A DNA stretch of 64,000 nt from Prolixibacteraceae bacterium (GTDB lineage: Bacteria > Bacteroidota > Bacteroidia > Bacteroidales > Prolixibacteraceae): positions 1 through 64,000 of the forward strand of contig JAFLKN010000020.1 of the NCBI GenBank assembly GCA_019163175.1, read 5' to 3'. Below are positions 52,916 to 61,070 of this stretch, in pieces. The position numbers and the translations under genes were made by a program. The notes beneath the pieces are model-generated. The model did no database searches, had not been told where the DNA came from, and was given only the letters and a program-made list of their open reading frames with translations. Every line of letters begins with the position of its first letter. The stretch's first letter is position 1.

Positions 52916-53643
52916 TTCGTGCTTCCGAAAAACATTTCTGCTACCTGAAGTTGATCTGGTTTACCCAAATCCATCCAAATGCTTGATGTGTCGATAAAAG
53001 CTTTGATTGAATGATCTTTTGCCAGACGTAAATACATATCCATTATCGGGAATTTTCCTTCTTCAGTAATCAGTTTCAGCATTCGGGGTTCGACAATGTG
53101 AATTCCACTAAAGGCTAATGGTTCCGATTCCTCGAACGAATCTATTCGACTGATTCGCGTTTCATTATTACTGAAGTTTTTCCAACCGGCAAGTTGCAGG
53201 TTTTGGTCGAACATCAGGTAGCGGCTTGTTTCGCGCGACCGGACAACCAAAGTTGCCAGCGCATGCTGTTGCTTATGGTAGTCAAGAAGTAGATTCAAAT
53301 CCAGATTGCTGATCACATCTACATTGTATATCAAAATGGGTTCCATACCATCAAGAAAAGCAATTGCCTTTTTTAATCCTCCGCCTGTATCCAAAAGCTG
53401 TTCACGTTCATCAGACATATGAATGTTTATGCCAAACGATTGATTTTCTTCAATGAAAGAAATTATCTGTTCAGCAAAATGAAAGACATTAATGGTGATA
53501 TCTGTAATTCCGAAGCTTTTTAAATGCTCAATGGCGTGTTGAATTATAGGTTTGCCAGCGAGTGTTACCAAAGCCTTGGGCCTGTTCTGTGTGTGTTCTT
53601 TCAGTCGGGTTCCCAATCCAGCTGCGAAAAGTAGTGCTTTCAC
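52912..53643 (-). CDS. Sugar nucleotidyltransferase, MurU-like
   Basis: This 243-residue transferase couples a sugar 1-phosphate to a nucleotide. The signature ALLFAAGLGTRLKEHTQNRP (nucleotide loop with Lys in RPKALV) opens it, followed by GKPIIQHAIEHL, LLDTGGGLKKAI, IYNVDVISNLDL (metal-binding Asp) and SIWMDLGKPDQLQVAE. It resembles MurU and mannose-1-phosphate guanylyltransferase cores. The start is probably the GTG at 53643, as homologues begin MKALLF; a TTG lies eight codons earlier. Confidence 0.85.
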   Translation of the reverse strand: MKALLFAAGLGTRLKEHTQNRPKALVTLAGKPIIQHAIEHLKSFGITDITINVFHFAEQIISFIEENQSFGINIHMSDEREQLLDTGGGLKKAIAFLDGMEPILIYNVDVISNLDLNLLLDYHKQQHALATLVVRSRETSRYLMFDQNLQLAGWKNFSNNETRISRIDSFEESEPLAFSGIHIVEPRMLKLITEEGKFPIMDMYLRLAKDHSIKAFIDTSSIWMDLGKPDQLQVAEMFFGSTN

Positions 53644-53810
53644 CTTTATTTGATTTGATTTCTTCAAAAATAGACATATTGATGAAGCAATCCAGTTCAG
53701 AAGGCAGTTTTTTGATATAGAAAATAATTCGTGTTGATTCGTTAAACTATTTTCAGCAATAACAGTCTATTCATCAGTTACGGTTTTAATCACTTTTAAA
53801 ATAAAAATTC

Positions 53811-54275
53811 ATGAAAAAATTAGGCGTTATATTGGTCATTTTCTTGTTTGCTGCAGGAATGACTATTGCACAGGAACGTGGTGGTGGTGCCCGTCCATCA
53901 AAAACAGAGCAAGGCAGACCGGGTGGCGGCAATCGTCCTCAGATGAGTCCTGAAGAAATGCTTAAACGTCAGACTCAGCGTCTGGTTGAAGAATTAAAAT
54001 TAAATAAGGATCAGGAGGCTAAAGTTACAGCAATCAATAAAAAATACATGGAAAAGCAATCTTTTGATTGGTCGAAAATGCGTGACGCTAGCGATGATGA
54101 ACGTGCAAAAATGCGTGAAGAAAGAAATAAAATTCAGGCTGAAAAAGATAAAGAAATTAAAGCTTTACTAACAGCAGATCAAGTTAAATTGTACGATGAG
54201 ATGCTGAAAAAACGTGAAGAAATGAGAAGAAATGGACAAGGCCGCATGGGGGGGCCAGGCGGTCAGGGTCAATAG
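53811..54275 (+). CDS. DUF4890-like exported protein
   Basis: This 154-residue protein has a signal peptide (AAGMTIAQ). Next come a Gly/Arg/Pro-rich segment (RGGGARPSKTEQGRPGGGNR) and two long charged helices (MSPEEMLKRQTQRLVEEL, KVTAINKKYMEKQSFDW, EERNKIQAEKDKEIKALL) with the pattern LTxxQ of Spy/CpxP-like periplasmic chaperones. It fits DUF4890, found in Bacteroidota. A periplasmic stress or chaperone role is inferred, not shown. A strong terminator follows. Confidence 0.75.
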   Translation: MKKLGVILVIFLFAAGMTIAQERGGGARPSKTEQGRPGGGNRPQMSPEEMLKRQTQRLVEELKLNKDQEAKVTAINKKYMEKQSFDWSKMRDASDDERAKMREERNKIQAEKDKEIKALLTADQVKLYDEMLKKREEMRRNGQGRMGGPGGQGQ

Positions 54276-54297
54276 TAAGTCTAGTTAGTTAAAATGG

Positions 54298-54322
54298 AAA
54301 AGGGGCATTCGCCCCTTTTTTT
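54298..54322. terminator. Bidirectional terminator between the DUF4890 gene and ribH
   Basis: The stem AAAAGGGGC/GCCCCTTTT with loop ATTC is followed by further T. It overlaps the last base pairs of ribH on the other strand and serves both convergent genes. Confidence 0.8.
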
Positions 54323-54809
54323 ATTTCGTCAAATCATTTTTTAAGGCCAGCATTTTAATTGCTGTTACAGCTGCTTCATCACCTTTATTTCCCAGTTTTC
54401 CACCGGCGCGGTCAAGCGCCTGTTGCTGGTTGTCAGTAGTCAGTAATCCAAAAATAAATGGTTTGTTGTACTTGATGTTCAAGCTGGTTATTCCCTGAGT
54501 CACTCCATTGCATATAAAGTCGAAATGACGGGTTTCTCCCTGAATAACACATCCAAGTATGATTACAGCATCAACATTGGCAAATTCGGCCATATATTGC
54601 GCTCCAAGGGTAAGTTCAAAACTACCCGGAACATGTTTCAGAAGAATATTTTCATCTTTTGCACCGTGTACTTTTAGCGTATCAACTGCACCTTGAGCCA
54701 ATGCTCCGGTAACTTCGTAATTCCATTCTGCGACAACAATTCCGAAACTCATTTCAGCAGCCGATGGAACTGAAGCCAAATCGTATTCTGATAAATTTTT
54801 TGTAGCCAT
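54321..54809 (-). CDS. ribH: 6,7-dimethyl-8-ribityllumazine synthase
   Basis: This enzyme joins the pyrimidine and butanone phosphate precursors to make lumazine, the step before riboflavin. It has 162 residues. Conserved parts are [51 protein letters not shown] (catalytic His) and [20 protein letters not shown]. The ATG at 54809 is used. No other riboflavin gene and no FMN riboswitch is visible nearby. A terminator separates it from the gene upstream. Confidence 0.95.
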   Translation of the reverse strand: MATKNLSEYDLASVPSAAEMSFGIVVAEWNYEVTGALAQGAVDTLKVHGAKDENILLKHVPGSFELTLGAQYMAEFANVDAVIILGCVIQGETRHFDFICNGVTQGITSLNIKYNKPFIFGLLTTDNQQQALDRAGGKLGNKGDEAAVTAIKMLALKNDLTK

Positions 54810-54831
54810 TTCTGTAAATTTAAATTGATCG

Positions 54832-54863
54832 AAAATAAAAAATCCCCTGCAATGAGGGGATTT
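54832..54863 (-). terminator. Rho-independent terminator after the TPR gene
   Basis: The minus strand reads AAATCCCCT-CATTGC-AGGGGATTT followed by TTTATTTT. It lies 27 bases after the TPR gene stop codon and before ribH, so ribH needs its own promoter, which I could not identify. Confidence 0.75.
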
Positions 54864-54889
54864 CAATATCTTAACTGATGCGCAATTTA

Positions 54890-55582
54890 TTAGCTGTTCA
54901 ATTTAGCTTTAGCGCGGGCAATGTATTTGTCAATGCTTCTACCTTCGTTACTTTCAGGAAATTTCAGCTTAATTGTTTCGTAAAGTTTCAATGCATCAGC
55001 ATTTTTACTTGAACTTTCAAGCAATTCGCCAGCTTTGAGCATGTAGATAGGAGTAGTTAGCTCATTATCGTTCATTTTGTATGCATCAGTATACAAACTA
55101 AGCGCTTTGTCGGCTTTTCCTAATTCAAGCTGAGCATCGCCTTGTGCTCCAACCGAAATTGGACCTAAAAGCAGATCGTCGGTGGTGAATTTTTTCAGAT
55201 AGTCGATAGCATTGTCGTACTGACCTAAATTCAAATAAGAAATTCCTGCGTAGTATTTGGCCAGGTTACCAGCATCAGTCGAACCGAAGTCGTCAACAAT
55301 ATCCAGAAATCCAGGATTGTTACCGTCGCCGTTAAGAGCCAGATTAAACGAGTCTTTTTCGAAATAATTCTGAGCCATAAACATTTGCTCCTGAGCATCT
55401 GTTGAGCGAGGCTCAAGATAGAATTTGTTAAAGGCAAGGTACCCAACTGATATCACAACTATTGCTCCGATAATAATACCAATCAGTTTCTGATTTGTTT
55501 CTAGAAATTGCTCGGATTTAGTTAATGCACTTTCTACTTCGGTCAGGTTATCTACCTGTGGGTTTTTTTTGTCTTTTGTCAT
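54890..55582 (-). CDS. Membrane-anchored TPR protein, YfgM-like
   Basis: This 230-residue protein has a short cytoplasmic start, one membrane helix ([19 protein letters not shown]) and TPR repeats ([57 protein letters not shown]). It resembles YfgM-type proteins, which work with the Sec translocon or periplasmic chaperones in other bacteria. The family link is inferred from architecture. Confidence 0.8.
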   Translation of the reverse strand: MTKDKKNPQVDNLTEVESALTKSEQFLETNQKLIGIIIGAIVVISVGYLAFNKFYLEPRSTDAQEQMFMAQNYFEKDSFNLALNGDGNNPGFLDIVDDFGSTDAGNLAKYYAGISYLNLGQYDNAIDYLKKFTTDDLLLGPISVGAQGDAQLELGKADKALSLYTDAYKMNDNELTTPIYMLKAGELLESSSKNADALKLYETIKLKFPESNEGRSIDKYIARAKAKLNS

Positions 55583-55612
55583 CGTGTAAAGTATAGTTCA
55601 AAAATCGAGAGG

Positions 55613-55620
55613 CAAAAATA
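55613..55620 (-). promoter_or_regulatory. -7 box (TATTTTTG) of the TPR gene
   Basis: The minus strand reads TATTTTTG, fitting TAnnTTTG, 30 bases before the ATG at 55582. No -33 element at normal spacing is visible. Confidence 0.45.
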
Positions 55621-55736
55621 TATTATTTTCAAAAATAAACAGTAGATTTTTGATTTAAAAATGAATATTAATCAACACATTGATGTTATTATTTCTGTGG
55701 TGAATAATTTTATGCCAATTCGCATGTGGAAATTTG

Positions 55737-55744
55737 TAGTTTTG
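55737..55744 (+). promoter_or_regulatory. -7 box (TAGTTTTG) of recF
   Basis: TAGTTTTG fits TAnnTTTG. It predicts transcription from about 55751, which leaves only 3 bases before the first in-frame ATG (55754) but a normal leader before the second (55766). Confidence 0.5.
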
Positions 55745-55765
55745 TTGTTGTAAATGGTTCTGAAA

Positions 55766-56866
55766 ATGTATATCCGTGAATTATCGCTTGTAAATTTTAA
55801 AAACTTTGAACATGCTGAATTTAAGTTTTCTGAAGGCTTAAATTGTTTCATTGGCAACAATGGTGCAGGTAAAACCAACCTGATGGACGCCATTTATTAC
55901 CTTTCTTTTTGTAAAAGTTTTCTGAATTCCATAGATGGACAGAATATCAGGTTCGATGAGGAGTTTTTCATGGTTCAGGGTAAATATTACCGGCTCGAAT
56001 CGGACGAAATTATTTATTGCGGTCTCAAACGAAATCAAAAGAAGATATTTAAGCGGAATCAGAAAGAATACAAAAAATTATCGGAACATATTGGCTTGCT
56101 TCCTTTGATTATTGTGACTCCTTCAGATACGAACCTGATCTCAGGCGGAAGTGAGGATCGGCGGCGGTTTATTGATAGCGTAATCTCGCAGTACGACGCC
56201 GTTTATCTTGAAAATCTGATTCGGTACAACCGTGCTTTGCAGCAACGAAATAATTTGCTCAAACAGTTTGCCGGGCGAAATGCTTTTCAGCTTGAATCAC
56301 TTGAAGTTTGGGACGATCAACTGGTTAAATATGGCGAGCAGATTCATTCCAGCCGAATGACTTTTATCGAGAGACTTCAACCTGTATTTCAGAAATACTA
56401 TGAACTTATTTCGGGTGGGAAAGAGGCAGTTGGCTTAAAATTGCACTCTGAACTGACTGAAAATAATTTTGAGCAGTTACTAAAACAATCGGTTGGCAAA
56501 GACCGGATGCTTCAATATACAACATGCGGAATTCATAAAGATGATTTTGAATTTGACTTGTCGGGAAATCCGATTAAGAAGTTCGGGTCTCAGGGGCAGA
56601 AAAAGACATACCTTGTAGCACTAAAACTGGCACAGTTCGATTTTATGAAGGAAATATCGGGTTTGACACCCATTTTACTTCTCGATGATATTTTCGATAA
56701 ACTGGATAAAAACAGGGTGGAGCAGATTGTGAAACTGGTAGCTGACGACCATTTCGGTCAGATATTTATTACAGACACCAATCGTGAACACCTCGATCAA
56801 ATGATTGCTGGCTTGGAAACCGAATCCAGAATTTTTACCATCAGCGACGGAGCTGTTATTAATTAG
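55766..56866 (+). CDS. recF: DNA replication and repair protein RecF
   Basis: This SMC-like ATPase loads RecA at gaps in DNA. It has 366 residues. The Walker A motif is CFIGNNGAGKTNLMDAIYY, the signature motif region is KFGSQGQKKTYLVALKLAQF, and Walker B is PILLLDDIFDKLDKNR. The ATG at 55766 (MYIRELSLVNFKNF) is chosen because the promoter box at 55737-55744 places the transcript start just upstream of it. A DUF721 gene follows 6 bases later. Confidence 0.95.
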   Translation: MYIRELSLVNFKNFEHAEFKFSEGLNCFIGNNGAGKTNLMDAIYYLSFCKSFLNSIDGQNIRFDEEFFMVQGKYYRLESDEIIYCGLKRNQKKIFKRNQKEYKKLSEHIGLLPLIIVTPSDTNLISGGSEDRRRFIDSVISQYDAVYLENLIRYNRALQQRNNLLKQFAGRNAFQLESLEVWDDQLVKYGEQIHSSRMTFIERLQPVFQKYYELISGGKEAVGLKLHSELTENNFEQLLKQSVGKDRMLQYTTCGIHKDDFEFDLSGNPIKKFGSQGQKKTYLVALKLAQFDFMKEISGLTPILLLDDIFDKLDKNRVEQIVKLVADDHFGQIFITDTNREHLDQMIAGLETESRIFTISDGAVIN

Positions 56867-56872
56867 GATCTT

Positions 56873-57163
56873 ATGCGAAAAAGTAATACTCAAAGCATCA
56901 GCAGTGTCTTGAAAAGCTATGTACAGGAAAATAAACTGGACCGAAAGCTTTCTGAACTTGATCTGATTCAATCGTGGGAATCGGTAATGGGTAAAACTGT
57001 TGCCCGTTATACTGGTAATCTATACATCCAGAATAGTACTCTTTTTGTTGAAACAACCTCCCCTATAGTGCGGAACGAATTGCTTATGATGAAGGAAGAA
57101 ATCCGCGTCAGGCTTAATGAAGTTGCCGGCACAGAATTAATTAAAGCAATCATTTTCAGATAG
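56873..57163 (+). CDS. DUF721 (DciA-like) protein
   Basis: This 96-residue protein matches DUF721: SSVLKSYVQENKLDRKL, LIQSWESVMGKTVARYTGNL and LFVETTSPIVRNELLMMKEE. DciA proteins with this domain load the replicative helicase in many bacteria. The gene directly follows recF, a common arrangement in Bacteroidota, and supports a replication role. Confidence 0.85.
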   Translation: MRKSNTQSISSVLKSYVQENKLDRKLSELDLIQSWESVMGKTVARYTGNLYIQNSTLFVETTSPIVRNELLMMKEEIRVRLNEVAGTELIKAIIFR

Positions 57164-57204
57164 AATGCGCAGAGACGCAATTAATCGCGCCTCTAAAGGA
57201 ATAC

Positions 57205-57624
57205 TTAAAATCGCTCCATCTTTGAGAAGAAGAAATCGCCTTCAATACACGCATTTTCGTCACTGTCTGATCCATGAACTGCATTGTGCGACATCGATTC
57301 AGCATATAATTTCCTGATGGTTCCTTCTTCAGCTTTGGCCGGATCGGTTGCACCAATTAATTTTCGGTAATCGGCAACTGCATTTTCTTTCTCCAAAATG
57401 GCCGCTACAATAGGTCCTGAACTCATAAAAGATGTTAAATCTTCAAAAAAGTATTTGTCGGTATGAACAGCATAAAATTCGCAGGCCTGCTGCTTGGTTA
57501 AGTGTGTGAATTTCATTGCTTTTATCCTGAATCCGGCCTCATTAATCATCTTCAGAATAGGTCCGATCTTGTTGTTCTTTACCGCTATCGGTTTGATCAT
57601 TGTAAATGTTTGGTTGCCTGACAT
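57205..57624 (-). CDS. ndk: Nucleoside-diphosphate kinase
   Basis: This enzyme moves phosphate between nucleoside di- and triphosphates. It has 139 residues. [19 protein letters not shown] starts the fold, [17 protein letters not shown] follows, and the phosphohistidine is in [14 protein letters not shown]. Two ATGs are possible (57633 and 57624); the second gives the usual N-terminus, [12 protein letters not shown]. It converges on the DUF721 gene. Confidence 0.95.
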   Translation of the reverse strand: MSGNQTFTMIKPIAVKNNKIGPILKMINEAGFRIKAMKFTHLTKQQACEFYAVHTDKYFFEDLTSFMSSGPIVAAILEKENAVADYRKLIGATDPAKAEEGTIRKLYAESMSHNAVHGSDSDENACIEGDFFFSKMERF

Positions 57625-57708
57625 ATAGTGCATTTTTGTTTATGATTTAACATTGAACCCAAGTTAGTTAAATTTAGTTTACGACACCAACACCATCGGC
57701 TTTATTTT

Positions 57709-57716
57709 TATATTTG
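57709..57716 (+). promoter_or_regulatory. -7 box (TATATTTG) of the NrnA gene
   Basis: TATATTTG fits TAnnTTTG and predicts transcription from about 57723, 17 bases before the TTG start codon at 57740. Confidence 0.5.
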
Positions 57717-57739
57717 TACTTTATTTTAAAATTGTATAA

Positions 57740-58774
57740 TTGGAAAGAGTTGATATAGAATTAATTAAAAGTTTTGAACAGCTAATTAAAAACAGTTCCA
57801 AATCTATTGTTTTAGTCCCTCACACTAATCCTGATGGCGATGCAATGGGGTCTGTTTTGGGTTTGTGGCGGGTTTTACAGAATGCCGGACTTAAGGTTAA
57901 AATTGTTAGTCCGACCAAGTATCCTGAGTTTTACCATTGGATGGATGGGCATGAACAGGTGATTAACTTTAGCCATCATCCGAAGCAGTCGGCAAGGGCT
58001 TTTGCTGAATCAGACCTGTTGATTTGCATGGATTTTAATCAGCTTTCGAGGCTTGGAGTTATGAAACAATTGGTCGAAAGTTTTGAAGGAAAGAAGGTTT
58101 TGGTTGATCATCATCCTTATCCTGGAAATTTTACAGATCTGATTATCTCAGATATTACATTCAGTTCGACTGCCGAATTAATATTTACTGTGCTTCAATC
58201 TACAGAATTTGCTGCCTACATCGATAAAAATGCTGCAACTTCTTTTTTCACCGGAATCATGACCGATACAGGTTCTTTTGATTTTAATGTCTCAAATCCG
58301 AACACATTCGAAACAGTGGCGCAACTGACCAGGATGGGAATTGACCAGTTGGATATTCATTCTAAAGTGTACGACAATTATTCGGCAGACCGGATACGAT
58401 TGATGGGCTTTTGCCTGAGTAACCGGATGATTGTTTATCCCGAATATCATGCCGCCTGTATGTACATCACCCGTGAAGACCAAAAGACCTTCAATTTTGT
58501 GACTGGTGATAATGAGGGTTTTGTGAATATGCCGCTTTCAATAAAAGGTATTGTCTTTAGCGTGTTGTTCACCGAAAAGGAAAAATACATTAAAGCTTCA
58601 TTTCGGTCAAAGGGCGATTTTGCTGTAAATGAGGTGTCTGAAAAATATTTTAACGGAGGAGGTCATCGCAACGCAGCCGGTGGCGAGCTTTATGCATCTT
58701 TACAAGAGGCATTAACTCAGTTTGAAAATTTATTACCCGAATTTGAAGATCGAATTAAAAAATCAATAAAATAG
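57740..58774 (+). CDS. nrnA: NrnA-type DHH phosphoesterase (nanoRNase/pAp phosphatase)
   Basis: This enzyme degrades very short RNAs and converts pAp to AMP. It has 344 residues. The DHH domain has VLVPHTNPDGDAMGSVLGL, LICMDFNQLSRLG, VLVDHHPYPGNF (the DHH motif) and FTGIMTDTGSFDF. The DHHA1 domain ends with FNGGGHRNAAGGELYA. The start appears to be TTG: no ATG lies before the first conserved motif, and the promoter box upstream fits this start. Two FKBP genes follow on the same strand. Confidence 0.93.
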   Translation: MERVDIELIKSFEQLIKNSSKSIVLVPHTNPDGDAMGSVLGLWRVLQNAGLKVKIVSPTKYPEFYHWMDGHEQVINFSHHPKQSARAFAESDLLICMDFNQLSRLGVMKQLVESFEGKKVLVDHHPYPGNFTDLIISDITFSSTAELIFTVLQSTEFAAYIDKNAATSFFTGIMTDTGSFDFNVSNPNTFETVAQLTRMGIDQLDIHSKVYDNYSADRIRLMGFCLSNRMIVYPEYHAACMYITREDQKTFNFVTGDNEGFVNMPLSIKGIVFSVLFTEKEKYIKASFRSKGDFAVNEVSEKYFNGGGHRNAAGGELYASLQEALTQFENLLPEFEDRIKKSIK

Positions 58775-58781
58775 TTTTGTC

Positions 58782-59285
58782 ATGAAGAAATTGAATATGC
58801 TTTTAAAAATTGGGGTTTTAGTATTATTTACTGCTGTAATTATTTCGGGATGCAATAAAGACGAAGATCCCTATGCAGCTTACACTCCTGAACGAGAAGC
58901 AGCTCTAATTAAAGAATGGTTGGATGCTATGGTTGCTAAAAAGTTTAATTTAGATACAACTTCAACCGGTATTTTTTACATTCCGGATAAAGTAGGTACA
59001 GGGCCTAAAGTTACAGCAGGAGATAGCGTATTTGTCAAGTACTCTGGAATGTTTCTTGATGGAACTGTTTTTGATGCTACATCTGGCAGCGCAACATTTG
59101 CATATAAACATAAGACCGATAACTTGATTCAGGGTTGGAATGAAGGTATTGAGGTATTGAGCAAGGGTGGAAGTGCAGCATTTCTAATTCCATCAGCTAA
59201 GGGATATGGTGTTACTGGTAGCTTACCTTATATTCCACCTTATCAACCTCTAATTTTTATTATTGAAGTGGTAGATATTAAATAG
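58782..59285 (+). CDS. FKBP-type peptidyl-prolyl isomerase lipoprotein
   Basis: This 167-residue isomerase helps fold exported proteins. It has a lipoprotein signal (VIISGCNKDED) and an FKBP domain (residues about 60-167) with key binding-pocket residues: VFVKYSGMFLDGTVFDATSG, LIQGWNEGIEVLSKGG (pocket Trp) and IPSAKGYGVTG (Tyr). It starts 7 bases after the NrnA gene. Confidence 0.92.
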   Translation: MKKLNMLLKIGVLVLFTAVIISGCNKDEDPYAAYTPEREAALIKEWLDAMVAKKFNLDTTSTGIFYIPDKVGTGPKVTAGDSVFVKYSGMFLDGTVFDATSGSATFAYKHKTDNLIQGWNEGIEVLSKGGSAAFLIPSAKGYGVTGSLPYIPPYQPLIFIIEVVDIK

Positions 59286-59303
59286 AAGCTGATTCAAAAT
59301 TAG

Positions 59304-59311
59304 TACTTTTG
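59304..59311 (+). promoter_or_regulatory. -7 box (TACTTTTG) of the second FKBP gene
   Basis: TACTTTTG fits TAnnTTTG and lies 15 bases before the ATG at 59326. No -33 element is clear. The second FKBP gene may be expressed separately from the first. Confidence 0.45.
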
Positions 59312-59325
59312 TAAAAAATATATTT

Positions 59326-59865
59326 ATGAAACAATTTTTGTTCTTTCTCGGTTTTGCCTTTTTGCTTTCCGGAGTTTATATCTCGTGTCAGGATAATACT
59401 CTGGACACCTTGCGCGAAAACGAGATTGTTGCACTTGATAAGTATGTGAAGGATACCGGACTTACCGGAACTAAAGATGCTTCAGGTATTTATTTTAAAG
59501 ACCTTGTCGTTGGAACTGGCGATACTATAAAATCGGGATATAAGGTACTGCTATATTTTAAAATTACGCTCATTGACAGCACTGTAATTTTTACCACCGA
59601 AGATGCAGCTGGCCGCAATTACGAAGAATTTGGTTTTTATGTAGATGTTAGCAATGATATAGTAAATTCCAGTTACGTTCAGCAAATTGCTGGTTTGCAT
59701 AACGGCTTGAAGAAAATGCGGGTTGGAGGTAAGGCTTTTATGGTAATTCCTTCTGAATTGGCATTTAAAGCGGTTGATAATTCATCAAACCTTGGAATAC
59801 CTCGTTTTTCAACACTTTTGGCAACTGTTTATGCCAAAAAGGGTTATTCTCCTGAAGACCAGTAA
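59326..59865 (+). CDS. Degenerate FKBP-like lipoprotein
   Basis: This 179-residue lipoprotein (signal GVYISCQDNT) has the FKBP fold outline: GIYFKDLVVGTGDTIKSGYK, QIAGLHNGLKKMRVGGKAFM and VIPSELAFKA align with its neighbour. The pocket residues differ: the Trp of QGWNEGI is replaced (AGLHNGL), the FD pair is absent (VIFTTED), and the GYG tyrosine is gone (LAFKA). I infer a paralogue that has lost isomerase activity or changed ligand. GldI-type gliding proteins are also FKBP-like, but I see nothing specific to them. Confidence 0.78.
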   Translation: MKQFLFFLGFAFLLSGVYISCQDNTLDTLRENEIVALDKYVKDTGLTGTKDASGIYFKDLVVGTGDTIKSGYKVLLYFKITLIDSTVIFTTEDAAGRNYEEFGFYVDVSNDIVNSSYVQQIAGLHNGLKKMRVGGKAFMVIPSELAFKAVDNSSNLGIPRFSTLLATVYAKKGYSPEDQ

Positions 59866-59889
59866 TAATGCTCGGTTTCGAAAATATTT

Positions 59890-59928
59890 TCCCGCGAAGA
59901 CAATTGGTTTCCCGCGGGATTTTTTTTA
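59890..59928 (+). terminator. Rho-independent terminator after the FKBP genes
   Basis: The stem TCCCGCG/CGCGGGA with a 16-base loop is followed by a run of T. It lies 24 bases after the second FKBP gene and ends that transcript. Confidence 0.75.
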
Positions 59929-59980
59929 GTCCGGTATTGATCTTGTATTTTTGAATTCGAATAGATTGTGATTTCTGATA

Positions 59981-61057
59981 ATGAGCAAATCTGAATTACT
60001 TAAAAGACTTCTGCCCGGATTTATTCCTTTATTCGTTTTTATTGCAATCGACGAGATTTGGGGAACACGTGCCGGACTGGTTGCTGCTTTGGCAATTGGT
60101 GTTGCCGAAATGATCTGGATTTGGATCAAGGAAAGACGATTCGATCGGTTTGTGCTTTTTGACACCGGCTTACTTTTGGCACTTGGTTCGGTTTCTATTT
60201 TGCTCGATAATGACATTTTCTTCAAGCTGAAGCCGGGTTTAGTGGAGTTAATTCTGTGTGCTGTCTTGGCTGTTTCGGCTTTCTCGAAATTAAATATTAT
60301 TGGATTGATGACTCAGCGGTACATGAAAGATATGGAACTGAACGAACAGCAAATGGTACAGTTCCGAAAGACCATGCAATTGATGTTCTTTGTTTTCCTG
60401 TTTCATACCGGATTGGTTTTTTATTCGGCGTTTTACTTGTCGAACGAAGCATGGGCATTTATTAGTGGGGGCTTATTCTATATTTTATTTGCCCTGGTTT
60501 TCGGTTACGAATTCATAAAACAAAGGCTGAGACTTCGCAAAAAACCAATAATTGCTGATGATGAAGAATGGTTGCCTTTGGTAAATGAGCAGGGACAAAT
60601 TGTTGGTAAAGCGCCACGTTCAGTTTGCCACCGAGGCGAAAAACTGTTGCACCCAGTTGTGCATTTGCATGTTTTAAATAGCCAAAAGCACATTTATTTG
60701 CAGAAGCGGCCTTTAAATAAATTGGTTCAGCCCGGGAAATGGGATACTGCTGTAGGTGGTCATATCTCGGTTGGAGAAACACTTGAAACTGCGCTGAAAC
60801 GCGAAGCCTGGGAAGAGATCGGCCTTCAGAATTTCTCTGCCAGACTCGTTAAAACTTATCGATGGGAAAGTGAGATTGAAGCGGAGTTGGTTTATTCCTT
60901 TATCAGTCACGATTTCAAATCAATCCATCTGCATTCGGATGAGGTTGAAGAAGGCAGGTTCTGGACGCCGAAACAAATCGAATCCAGCATCGGACAAGGT
61001 ATTTTTACACCGAATTTCGAATACGAATATCAGTTGCTGAAAAAGGAAATCTTCTGA
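59981..61057 (+). CDS. YciB-like membrane domain fused to a Nudix hydrolase
   Basis: This 358-residue protein joins two families. Residues 1-190 hold about five to six membrane helices in the pattern of YciB/IspZ (LLPGFIPLFVFIAIDEIWGT, DNDIFFKLKPGLVELILC, FVFLFHTGLVFYSAFYLSN). Residues about 200-358 are a Nudix domain of the IDI/YfcD type (EEWLPLVNEQGQIVGKAPRS, HPVVHLHVLNSQKHIYLQKR) with a perfect Nudix box GHISVGETLETALKREAWEE. The catalytic half would face the cytoplasm if YciB topology holds. Substrate is unknown; membrane-linked prenyl or nucleotide diphosphates are possible. Confidence 0.85.
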   Translation: MSKSELLKRLLPGFIPLFVFIAIDEIWGTRAGLVAALAIGVAEMIWIWIKERRFDRFVLFDTGLLLALGSVSILLDNDIFFKLKPGLVELILCAVLAVSAFSKLNIIGLMTQRYMKDMELNEQQMVQFRKTMQLMFFVFLFHTGLVFYSAFYLSNEAWAFISGGLFYILFALVFGYEFIKQRLRLRKKPIIADDEEWLPLVNEQGQIVGKAPRSVCHRGEKLLHPVVHLHVLNSQKHIYLQKRPLNKLVQPGKWDTAVGGHISVGETLETALKREAWEEIGLQNFSARLVKTYRWESEIEAELVYSFISHDFKSIHLHSDEVEEGRFWTPKQIESSIGQGIFTPNFEYEYQLLKKEIF

Positions 61058-61070
61058 TTTTGAGTTATTC

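Noticed and set aside
54810-54889. Possible FMN riboswitch before ribH
   Set aside because: The gap is only 80 bases and is taken up by the terminator of the upstream gene; an FMN element needs well over 100 bases.
57164-57204. Weak inverted repeat between the DUF721 gene and ndk
   Set aside because: The stem has few pairs and no T tract on either strand, so I do not call a terminator.
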